Assembly (NCBI GenBank): GCA_017504335.1 | Contig: JAFVRI010000127.1 | Span: forward strand, 1 to 16,423 | Direction of reading: 5' to 3' | Source of the DNA: Clostridia bacterium | GTDB taxonomy: Bacteria > Bacillota > Clostridia > Oscillospirales > CAG-272 | DNA length: 16,423 nt | Shown: one piece after another, positions 6,883 to 13,055 of the stretch | Position numbering within the stretch: the stretch's first letter is position 1 | Layout: the number at the start of each line of letters is the position of its first letter | Notes under the pieces: model-generated | Told to the model about the DNA's origin: nothing | Database searches by the model: none | Seen by the model: the letters and a program-made list of their open reading frames with translations, nothing else | Made by a program: the position numbers and the translations under genes

Positions 6883-7433
6883 AGCTCTATCTTTCTGTCA
6901 TCGGTATCTCCATGGCGCTGATCGCCGCCGTCAATTTGATCGCTCAAACCGCGCCTCCCCTTTACGTGGTCATCGCAGTCATTTGGTGTACCTCTCTTCA
7001 ATTTGCGCTGGACGGATTTTGGGCAATCCTGATCAATAAAATGCCCGATCGCTGGTTCGGTATCACAAATCCTCTCTACCGTGTATCAAAAAAGGAGCAA
7101 GCGCTTTACAAAAAACTGCGGGTGCGTCTCTGGAAAGACAAGGTATGGGAGCTGGGCGGTCTCGGCGGATTCAGCAAGAAAATCCTGAGGGAGCCATCCA
7201 ATCCCGACTATATCGAAAAATTTATTATTGAGTGCAACAAAGGGGTTCTGACCCATCGGCTTTCCTACCCCGTTGGATTTCTGGCCATGTTGACTCTGCA
7301 AGGAATTTGCTCCCTGACCATTGCGCTCCCCGTTGCCGTCGTCAATCTCTTTCTCAACATCCTACCCACCCTCGCTCTGCGATACAATACGCCAAAGCTT
7401 CAAAGGATGCTCGGAAGAATGAAGCGGAACTGA
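6879..7433 (+). CDS. CrtO-like acyltransferase family membrane protein
   Basis: A 184-aa integral membrane protein starting in an ATGA overlap with the preceding gene. Two N-terminal helices (about 3-22 and 28-52) are followed by a cytosolic block R-L-W-K-D-K ... G-G-F-S-K-K (83-101), then H126, and two further hydrophobic segments (about 131-165) ending N-I-L-P-T-L-A-L-R-Y-N (160-170). The W-K-D-K/G-F-x-K-K block and the N-x-x-P-x-x-x-x-R-Y-N ending are, as I recall, hallmarks of glycosyl-4,4'-diaponeurosporenoate acyltransferase (CrtO) relatives, which esterify a sugar hydroxyl of a glycolipid with a fatty acid. No carotenoid genes are nearby, so the substrate here is probably another glycolipid, perhaps the product of the family 8 enzyme. 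This is inference. Confidence 0.7.
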   Translation: MKLYLSVIGISMALIAAVNLIAQTAPPLYVVIAVIWCTSLQFALDGFWAILINKMPDRWFGITNPLYRVSKKEQALYKKLRVRLWKDKVWELGGLGGFSKKILREPSNPDYIEKFIIECNKGVLTHRLSYPVGFLAMLTLQGICSLTIALPVAVVNLFLNILPTLALRYNTPKLQRMLGRMKRN

Positions 7434-7495
7434 TTTTAGGTCGCTTTTGAAAAAGCTCCGCAAAACTCTATTACAAAATATGGCTTGACCTTTAT

Positions 7496-7540
7496 ACAAT
7501 CTCCTCGTCTTTATGCGGGACGGAAACGATTGTTTTTCTC
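7496..7540 (+). terminator. Possible first (weak) terminator hairpin after the acyltransferase operon
   Basis: ACAATC (7496-7501) pairs with GATTGT (7528-7533). An inner CGTC (7506-7509) / GACG (7519-7522) stem lies within, and TTTTCTCT follows. The two-tier stem has internal loops and is much weaker than the hairpin immediately downstream. Confidence 0.35.
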
Positions 7541-7546
7541 TAAGGT

Positions 7547-7593
7547 AGGAATCCGTCGGACGGCTGCTTCGCCACCGACGGATTCCTTTTTTT
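7547..7593 (+). terminator. Strong intrinsic terminator
   Basis: AGGAATCCGTCGG (7547-7559) pairs perfectly over 13 bp with CCGACGGATTCCT (7575-7587). The 15-nt loop has its own potential for pairing, and a run of seven Ts ends at 7593. It ends the glycosyltransferase/acyltransferase operon about 115 nt past its last stop and insulates the two-component promoter. Confidence 0.92.
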
Positions 7594-7624
7594 AGAAATT
7601 GTTTTTTATAAAACGTCAAACGTA

Positions 7625-7654
7625 AACAAAACTTTAACATTTCCGTGATATAAT
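7625..7654 (+). promoter_or_regulatory. Two-component operon promoter with autoregulatory direct repeats
   Basis: The -10 is a perfect TATAAT (7649-7654) with TG at 7646-7647 (extended -10). The -35 region lacks TTGACA and instead holds AACAAAAC (7625-7632) and AACATTTC (7636-7643), 11 bp apart. The repeats therefore sit over the -35, closer to the -10 than at the two left-hand promoters. This would suit autoregulation, whether activating or repressing. GGAGGA (7680-7685) is the ribosome site for the ATG at 7693. Confidence 0.7.
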
Positions 7655-7692
7655 GAGGTATACCAACAGAATTTTTATCGGAGGATAGAACC

Positions 7693-8364
7693 ATGTTCAA
7701 GATTTTGGTTGTGGAGGATGACAGAGATCTGAATCGAAGTGTTTGCTCTTTTTTGAATCAAAGCGGCTATGAGACGGTTGGGTGTCTCTGTGCGGAGGAT
7801 GCCTACGACGAGATGTACAAAACCACCTTCGATCTGATCGTTTCGGACATTATGATGCCGAACATTGACGGCTTTGAATTTGTCAAGACCGTCCGCTCGC
7901 TCAATAACGATATCCCGATCCTCTTTATGACCGCCCGTGACGATTTTGCGTCCAAGCAACGGGGCTTCCGCATCGGCATTGACGATTACATGACCAAGCC
8001 CATTGACCTTGACGAACTGTTTTTACGCATCGGCGCCCTGCTCCGTCGCTCCAAGATCGCTTCCAGCCGACGTTTGGAGGTCGGCTCCTTCATTATGGAT
8101 GCGGACGAACGCTCCGCGACTCTGAACGGCGAGGAAATCTCCTTGACCGCCAGAGAATTTGACCTTCTCTACAAGCTTCTTTCCTACCCCAAAAAGACCT
8201 TCACCCGTACCCAGTTGATGGATGAATTTTGGGACGTGGATACCCAAACCGGCACAAGAACGGTGGACGTCTATATGACCAAACTCCGTGCAAAGCTCTC
8301 GGATTGCGATTCCTTTGAAATTCAGACCGTTCACGGTCTCGGCTACAAGGCGGTGATCAAGTGA
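7693..8364 (+). CDS. OmpR/PhoB-family response regulator
   Basis: A 223-aa transcription factor. The receiver domain (about 1-115) has the acidic pair E8-D9-D10, phospho-acceptor D52 in V-S-D-I-M-M-P, T80 and K102 in T-K-P. The C-terminal winged helix (about 125-222) shows L-T-A-R-E-F-D-L-L, the family's signature opening of the effector domain, and the R-T-V-D-V-Y/H-x-x-K-L-R recognition segment, ending H-G-L-G-Y-K. Phosphorylation by the kinase encoded next (GTGA overlap, 8361-8364) should promote binding to direct repeats. The 11-bp repeats at its own promoter and upstream of 202 and 667 are the best candidates. Confidence 0.96.
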   Translation: MFKILVVEDDRDLNRSVCSFLNQSGYETVGCLCAEDAYDEMYKTTFDLIVSDIMMPNIDGFEFVKTVRSLNNDIPILFMTARDDFASKQRGFRIGIDDYMTKPIDLDELFLRIGALLRRSKIASSRRLEVGSFIMDADERSATLNGEEISLTAREFDLLYKLLSYPKKTFTRTQLMDEFWDVDTQTGTRTVDVYMTKLRAKLSDCDSFEIQTVHGLGYKAVIK

Positions 8365-9455
8365 AACGTACCGAACAATGTGCAAGATGGATCCGTACTG
8401 TCAGCAACTTTTTTGTTTTCTTTCTACTTGCCGCCTTTGTTACTACCTGTTGCATTATGCTGTTCATTTCCACATTGCAAAGCTCCATCGGCAGAGAGTT
8501 CACCGAGGAGGAAATCACCCTTGCCGCACAGATCACCATGGTCAACGTCATTCTCATCAGCATCGGCATGGCAATCGTCGATTATCTGCGCCGTAAATTT
8601 ACGGTAGACCGTCCTGTCAGGCAGATCACCGAAGCCACCGAGCAGATCATGAACGGTGATTTTTCGGTACGCATCAAGCCCATAAGCGGAGCGGGGACCG
8701 ATGGCTTCAACCAAATCGGAGAGGCCATCAATGCCATGGCGGCGGAGCTTTCGGGAACCGAATCCCTTCGCACCGATTTTATCGCCAACGTATCCCATGA
8801 GATGAAAACACCCCTTGCTGTCATGCAAAATTACGGCACACTTTTACAAAAGTCAGATCTGACAGAAGAGCAGCGGATGGAATATTCGGAGGCGATCACC
8901 AATGCCTCGCGCAGACTCTCCGATATGATAACCAATATTCTCAAGCTCAATCGATTGGAAAATCAGCAGATCTTCCCTCAGCCTACGACCTACAATCTTG
9001 CCGAACAGCTCTGCGAAAGCCTGCTTCAGTACGAAAGCGTATGGGAAAGAAAAGGAATCAGCATCGAAACCGATCTTGCGGAAGGCGTATGGGTCTGCGC
9101 GGACGAAGAGCTTTTGTCTCTGGTATGGAACAACCTCTTTTCCAACGCCTTCAAATTCACCGAAGAGGGCGGAGCCGTTACCCTGACCCTTACGGCTGAT
9201 GAGGACTATGCCACCGTTACGGTCAAGGATACTGGTTGCGGCATGTCCTCCGAGGTGGGTGCGCACATCTTCGAGAAATTTTATCAGGGAGATACATCTC
9301 ATGCCACCCAAGGAAACGGGCTCGGACTTGCGCTTGTCAAGCGGGTAATTGATGTAACCCAGGGTGAGATCAAGGTTACCAGCACGGTGGGCGTCGGCAC
9401 CACCTTTACCGTGAAAATCAGGAGGAAAAAAGATGAATTGGAAGAGGCTCGGTAA
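8361..9455 (+). CDS. Sensor histidine kinase with HAMP domain and minimal external loop
   Basis: A 364-aa membrane kinase, starting with GTG in a 4-nt overlap with the regulator gene. Transmembrane helix 1 is at about 14-37 and helix 2 at about 58-77, separated by only about 20 residues. HAMP covers roughly 78-130. The dimerisation domain carries the phospho-acceptor H146 in N-V-S-H-E-M-K-T-P-L. The ATP-binding domain has the N box (N262 in W-N-N-L-F-S-N-A-F-K-F-T), G1 box D-T-G-C-G-M, F box F-E-K-F-Y and G2 box G-N-G-L-G-L-A-L. The lack of a real extracellular sensor domain resembles intramembrane-sensing kinases that monitor peptide antibiotics through an accessory membrane protein. The 8-helix protein overlapping its 3' end is a candidate partner (inference). 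Confidence 0.95.
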   Translation: MKRTEQCARWIRTVSNFFVFFLLAAFVTTCCIMLFISTLQSSIGREFTEEEITLAAQITMVNVILISIGMAIVDYLRRKFTVDRPVRQITEATEQIMNGDFSVRIKPISGAGTDGFNQIGEAINAMAAELSGTESLRTDFIANVSHEMKTPLAVMQNYGTLLQKSDLTEEQRMEYSEAITNASRRLSDMITNILKLNRLENQQIFPQPTTYNLAEQLCESLLQYESVWERKGISIETDLAEGVWVCADEELLSLVWNNLFSNAFKFTEEGGAVTLTLTADEDYATVTVKDTGCGMSSEVGAHIFEKFYQGDTSHATQGNGLGLALVKRVIDVTQGEIKVTSTVGVGTTFTVKIRRKKDELEEAR

Positions 9456-10335
9456 CAAACTGCTATTTCCTCCCGTGGCGCTGATGATCGTTTTGATCCC
9501 TGTTGCCACGGTGCTTCTCGTGGGTGCCATGGTCTTTATCGGTTCCGAATCTCCCATTGCCATCCTCTCCTATGTTCTTGCCGCCTATACGTTGACCGTT
9601 TGGTGCATGAAGACCCCCGAACTGATTCATTTTTTCAAGGACTTCAAGAACGGGAACAAGTACGCCAAGCGATGGATGGATGATGCGCGTTGGCGTGTCA
9701 ATCTCTCCCTGTACGGCTCCTTTGGATGGAATACTCTTTACGGACTCTTTCAGCTTTGGCTTGGCTTTTATCACCATACCTTCTGGTTCTATTCCCTCGG
9801 CGCATACTACATCTGTCTTGCCGCCATGCGTTTTTCCCTGGCGCGTTATACAAGAAAATACCGTCCCGGTGAGCACATGGAGATGGAATTGAAGCGCTAC
9901 CGCGCCTGCGGATGGGTCTTTCTTGTCATGAACCTGGCGCTGTCGCTGATTGTATTCTTCATGCTGTATTGGAACAGAACCTTCCATCATCATATGATCA
10001 CCGCTATTGCCATGGCAGCCTATACCTTCACCGCATTTACCATTGCCATTGTCAATGTGGTGAAATACAGAACCTATCAGAGTCCCGTATTCTCTGCCTC
10101 CAAGGCCATCAGCTTTGCCGCGGCTTGCGTCTCTATGCTGACGCTGACATCGACCCTGCTCACCACCTTCAGCGACGAAAGCATGGGAGCGACCGAGCAA
10201 AAGATCATGCTGGGCAGTGTGGGCATTGCCGTTTCGGCTGTGGTGGTTCTTATGGCATTTTTTATGATCGTTCACGGAAACAAAAAATTAAAACAACGGA
10301 AGTGGGAAACACACAATGGAACAAAAAAAGCCTGA
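9433..10335 (+). CDS. Eight-helix membrane protein of unknown function
   Basis: A 300-aa polytopic membrane protein with helices at about 11-36, 40-59, 93-112, 117-137, 158-179, 188-210, 222-246 and 258-280. A basic cytosolic loop lies between helices 2 and 3, and R-Y-T-R-K-Y-R lies after helix 4. No known transporter or enzyme motif is recognised. The ATG at 9433 lies 23 nt inside the kinase gene with GGAGG at 9421-9425, and its own 3' end overlaps the next gene by 20 nt, so it is tightly coupled to the two-component system. That coupling makes an accessory sensor or effector role plausible. The family is unknown to me; the assignment as a real gene is firm because of overlaps, ribosome site and coherent hydrophobic pattern. 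Confidence 0.85.
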   Translation: MNWKRLGNKLLFPPVALMIVLIPVATVLLVGAMVFIGSESPIAILSYVLAAYTLTVWCMKTPELIHFFKDFKNGNKYAKRWMDDARWRVNLSLYGSFGWNTLYGLFQLWLGFYHHTFWFYSLGAYYICLAAMRFSLARYTRKYRPGEHMEMELKRYRACGWVFLVMNLALSLIVFFMLYWNRTFHHHMITAIAMAAYTFTAFTIAIVNVVKYRTYQSPVFSASKAISFAAACVSMLTLTSTLLTTFSDESMGATEQKIMLGSVGIAVSAVVVLMAFFMIVHGNKKLKQRKWETHNGTKKA

Positions 10336-10729
10336 GCAAAACGGATTCTCCTATACCTACTCTGCCAAGGAGCAGGCGGAGCTGAAAAGAATCCGAGAAA
10401 AATACATGCCCCCGACCCAGACCGAGGATAAAATGGACCGTCTCCGCCGTTTGGATGCAAGCGTCACGCGGACGGCGCAGGCCGTGTCACTGGTTTGGGG
10501 TGTGATCGGTGCGCTCATTCTCGGCTTTGGCATGAGTCTCTGCATGACCGACCTTGGCAAAATACTCGGCTCCTTCAGTGATTACGCCATGCTCATCGGT
10601 ATTCCCGTTGGGATTGTCGGCGGGATCCTTGTCAGCCTTGCCTACCCACTCTACAATGCCGTAATCAAGCGAAAGCGAGAAAAGCTTGCTCCCGAAATTC
10701 TCCGTCTGACCGAGGAATTACTGAAATAA
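10316..10729 (+). CDS. Small two-helix membrane protein, paralogue 3 of 3
   Basis: A 137-aa member of the family found at 202-573 and 667-1029. The N-terminus has F-S-Y-T-Y-S-A-K-E-Q (11-20) and I-R-E-K-Y-M-P-P, followed by M-D-R-L-R-R-L-D (40-47). Helices lie at about 57-78 and 91-113, with G-M-S-L-C-M-T-D-L-G in the loop between them, A-Y-P-L-Y after helix 2 and the A-P-E-I-L-R-L-T-E-E-L ending. It is the longest copy and combines the N-terminal motif of paralogue 1 with the loop of paralogue 2. The ATG lies 20 nt inside the upstream gene. As last gene of the two-component operon it links the family functionally to that regulator. No enzymatic residues are evident. Confidence 0.87.
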   Translation: MEQKKPEQNGFSYTYSAKEQAELKRIREKYMPPTQTEDKMDRLRRLDASVTRTAQAVSLVWGVIGALILGFGMSLCMTDLGKILGSFSDYAMLIGIPVGIVGGILVSLAYPLYNAVIKRKREKLAPEILRLTEELLK

Positions 10730-10762
10730 AAATACAACCATGCATACCAGAGCGTGGCAACA

Positions 10763-10810
10763 CAAAAAGCACCGACACGGATTCACACCCATGTCGATGC
10801 TTTTTTCTTT
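10763..10810. terminator. Shared terminator between convergent operons
   Basis: Arms at about 10766-10780 and 10789-10803 form a 13-16 bp stem around ATTCACAC, flanked by A5 on the left and T6 on the right, so it can act on both strands. In the plus transcript the stem has two C/A mismatches; in the minus transcript the same positions are G-U wobbles, giving an unbroken stem. It ends the two-component operon (+) and the Fe-S operon (-). Confidence 0.8.
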
Positions 10811-10843
10811 ACGGTCGACGCTTCTATTCGCCGGACCCCTTGA

Positions 10844-11956
10844 TCATTCGGTTTTTTTATATTCGTTTTCGCGTATTCCGGGATAGGTCTTATCCAGATA
10901 TTCCTCCCGATAGGGATTGACCCCGTCCGAAACCTTTTCCGGCTTATTGGGGAGTGCCCAGCTCTTCTTATAGTAAAACGAGTTATGGAACTTATTTTCT
11001 ATCCGATCGCTTTTCTCCAGCATATTCATGCAAGCTCTGATACAGCCCTTGGCGCCACATATCGCGTAATATCCTGTATGCGTCATAATGTAATCGTAAT
11101 AGCCCATGACCTTGTTGGTTTCCGGCTTACGTCCCCATATGCCCTTTGCCATTGTGTACGACAGAATATATGCCTCCTCCTCGGTCATTTCACTGTCGCG
11201 CACATCAAATGCCATATTGGGAAATTCTTTTTTCAGGAAGGGAGAGCATTCGTTGTTCATGCCGTGATGCGAAAGTGTACAGCGACCCATTCTGACATCG
11301 CCGTACCATATGCTCGTGTCGCCAAAGCTTACGGTCAGTCTCTTGTTGATATCCTTTACCGAAGGGATTGCGTTTCCGGGGCATTCTCTTACGCATGCTC
11401 CGCAATGCAAGCAGATATCTCCGGTGTTTACGATCGGATCGGGCTCCAGCTCACAGTCGGTAAATATAAGCACAAGACGAACACGGGGACCGAATTTCTT
11501 GGTAAGAAATACCTTGGAGAAGCCCACCTCCCCCAGTCCGCAGCCCGCAGCTATGATACGAACGCTACACACCACATCGGGTGGGATTCCATCCCGAAGA
11601 GGCTGCTTGGTTGTGCCATTGCCCTCGGGAACGGCAGGATAGTGTGCTACTGCCTCCCAACCGTGATCCTCAATAAAGCAAGCCAGCTCATAGGAAAGAC
11701 GGGGACGAAACAGCGAGTTTAATTTGTTGTAGGAGTAAAAGGTATAATTATGCCAATGCGTGCCTTCCTCAATTCCGCGATACGTACCGCGCGGGATCCG
11801 CATAGCGACGGCAATCACAGATTTTGCTCCTGGAAAATAGGTAAGAGGGGACATTAGCTTAGGGGCATCCTTGAAGCGCTCGATATTGCCGATGGCAATA
11901 CAGTCGATTCCAAGCTCACGCGCCTTATCCTTTATCATTTGAGAGGTCAGCTTCAT
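10844..11956 (-). CDS. QueG-like double [4Fe-4S] cluster protein, 370 aa
   Basis: A 370-aa cytosolic iron-sulfur protein related to epoxyqueuosine reductase QueG and reductive-dehalogenase-type proteins. The N-terminal half carries G-A-K-S-V-I-A-V-A, R-G-x-Y-R-G-I-E-E-G-T and A-A-G-C-G-L-G-E-V-G. The first cluster ligands are C182-x2-C185-x2-C188-x3-C192-P. Further cysteines at 300, 305 and 309 (C-G-A-K-G-C-I-R-A-C-M) belong to the second cluster region. It lacks the C-terminal HEAT-like repeats of true QueG, so a tRNA role is doubtful. I start at the ATG at 11954-11956, which overlaps the upstream stop (TAATG) and has AGGGGG just before it; the longer open frame upstream lies over the other gene. 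The physiological substrate is unknown; an anaerobic reductase is likely. Confidence 0.85.
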   Translation of the reverse strand: MKLTSQMIKDKARELGIDCIAIGNIERFKDAPKLMSPLTYFPGAKSVIAVAMRIPRGTYRGIEEGTHWHNYTFYSYNKLNSLFRPRLSYELACFIEDHGWEAVAHYPAVPEGNGTTKQPLRDGIPPDVVCSVRIIAAGCGLGEVGFSKVFLTKKFGPRVRLVLIFTDCELEPDPIVNTGDICLHCGACVRECPGNAIPSVKDINKRLTVSFGDTSIWYGDVRMGRCTLSHHGMNNECSPFLKKEFPNMAFDVRDSEMTEEEAYILSYTMAKGIWGRKPETNKVMGYYDYIMTHTGYYAICGAKGCIRACMNMLEKSDRIENKFHNSFYYKKSWALPNKPEKVSDGVNPYREEYLDKTYPGIRENEYKKTE

Positions 11957-12876
11957 TATCTGTTCCCCCTGTTTCCGTCCTTTGAAAAGCTGCCTCCGAG
12001 AACATTTGCGGCTTCCACATTCCGCTCGGAGACGGGTTTGGTATTGCCTACACTCCATGCCTCTCTCTGTCTGAAGGAATTTTCGAATTTGTTGGAAACA
12101 AGTCCGTTGTCCTCCAAGTGACAGATGCAGGTTCTGTTGCAAAGTGCCGCAATTCGGTCCGGTCTTGCGGTTTCGGCAAAGCGGTTTGCGCATGCTCCGT
12201 TCTTACAGGTCTTGCACACATCATAGTTGATATCGGCAACCTGCATCGTTTTGCCGCAAATCGTTACCTCCACGGTATGTTTCATATCGATTGCTCCGAG
12301 GGGACAAGACTGTGCGCACATTCCGCACGCATCGCAAATATGTCCCTCAAACAAGGGAGAGGGCTCGATCTCCGCATCGGTAAGGATCATATGAAATCTC
12401 TGACGAGAGCCGAACTCGGGGGTCAGAAGCAGACCGTTCCGTCCGATCTCACCGAGTCCGCAAGCAACCGCGGCATAATCGAAGTCCGGGTATACGTTTG
12501 GCGCGGGACGTCCGTCCGCAACCGAAACACCCTGCGGTCCAAGCTCCGAGGGATTCGGAAAGATCGGGCAAGCCTCCCAGCCGTTGTCCTCCAGTACATT
12601 CACAAGATCATAGCAAGCGATGGAAAGAAACTCATCCTCAAGCCAGTTTTTGCCGAAAAGCGCGTAATCTCCGAAGTTGGTTCCCTCCTCAACACCGCGC
12701 AGCGCACCGCGGCAGATGCGTTTTCCAAGCAGAATCACCGTCTTTGCTTCGGGAAAAATGGAAAAGGGATTATGCTGTGGGTCCACCCCCTCAAATCTTT
12801 CCCGATCGGCAAAGCCGATCAGATCGATTCTGCAATCCTTGAGATTGTTACGTATCAGCTCTTCAATATGGTTCAT
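11956..12876 (-). CDS. QueG-like double [4Fe-4S] cluster protein, 306 aa
   Basis: A 306-aa paralogue of the downstream gene, sharing I-C-R-G-A-L-R-G-V-E-E-G-T (54-66), A-C-G-L-G-E-I-G (138-145) and a shared C-terminal N-K-F-E/H-N-S-F motif. The first cluster is C181-x2-C184-x2-C187-x3-C191-P. A second set (C221, C224, C229, C246, C250, C252) supports another cluster. It is about 60 residues shorter than its partner because the segment between clusters is compact. AAGGAGG precedes the ATG, confirming the start. A promoter at 12909-12937 drives both genes, and the TAATG overlap couples translation, so the two products may form a heterodimer (inference). The divergent AraC-type gene is the likely regulator. 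Confidence 0.85.
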   Translation of the reverse strand: MNHIEELIRNNLKDCRIDLIGFADRERFEGVDPQHNPFSIFPEAKTVILLGKRICRGALRGVEEGTNFGDYALFGKNWLEDEFLSIACYDLVNVLEDNGWEACPIFPNPSELGPQGVSVADGRPAPNVYPDFDYAAVACGLGEIGRNGLLLTPEFGSRQRFHMILTDAEIEPSPLFEGHICDACGMCAQSCPLGAIDMKHTVEVTICGKTMQVADINYDVCKTCKNGACANRFAETARPDRIAALCNRTCICHLEDNGLVSNKFENSFRQREAWSVGNTKPVSERNVEAANVLGGSFSKDGNRGNR

Positions 12877-12908
12877 TTCTGCCTCCTTATAAATAGTTTA
12901 TCAAAAAA

Positions 12909-12937
12909 AGTATATCATGAATGCTTTGCCTTTGCAA
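12909..12937 (-). promoter_or_regulatory. Promoter of the Fe-S reductase operon
   Basis: On the minus strand, -35 TTGCAA (12932-12937), a 17-bp spacer and -10 TATACT (12909-12914) with TGA immediately before it (extended -10). It is divergent from the AraC gene promoter, with about 55 bp between the two -35 boxes. Confidence 0.75.
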
Positions 12938-12970
12938 TAAATAAACGCAACAGATTTTAGGATTTCGAAA

Positions 12971-13020
12971 CAAAAATCAACCAAAAATCTATTGCCTAAT
13001 CCGATGAAATATGATATCAT
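12971..13020 (+). promoter_or_regulatory. AraC-family gene promoter with direct-repeat candidate operator
   Basis: The -35 is TTGCCT (12992-12997), the spacer 17 bp and the -10 TATCAT (13015-13020), with TG at 13012-13013. Just upstream, CAAAAATC occurs at 12971-12978 and 12982-12989, an 11-bp repeat abutting the -35. AraC proteins bind such in-phase direct repeats, so this may be an operator shared by both divergent promoters (inference). Confidence 0.6.
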
Positions 13021-13055
13021 TAAAATGAAATACAGAAAAGAACGGAGCAAACCGT

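Noticed and set aside
7485..7515. Possible promoter TTGACC with downstream AT-rich sequence
   Set aside because: No acceptable -10 at 16-18 bp spacing; the best hexamer is poor and inside a terminator-like hairpin.
11957..12193. N-terminal extension of the 370-aa Fe-S protein
   Set aside because: The extra 79 residues lie out of frame over the end of the 306-aa gene and look non-natural (Arg/Cys/Gln rich); the ATG at 11956 has its own ribosome site.
12118..12960. 280-codon plus-strand open frame opposite the 306-aa Fe-S protein
   Set aside because: Antisense to a gene with full cysteine motifs; the frame also crosses the intergenic promoter region.
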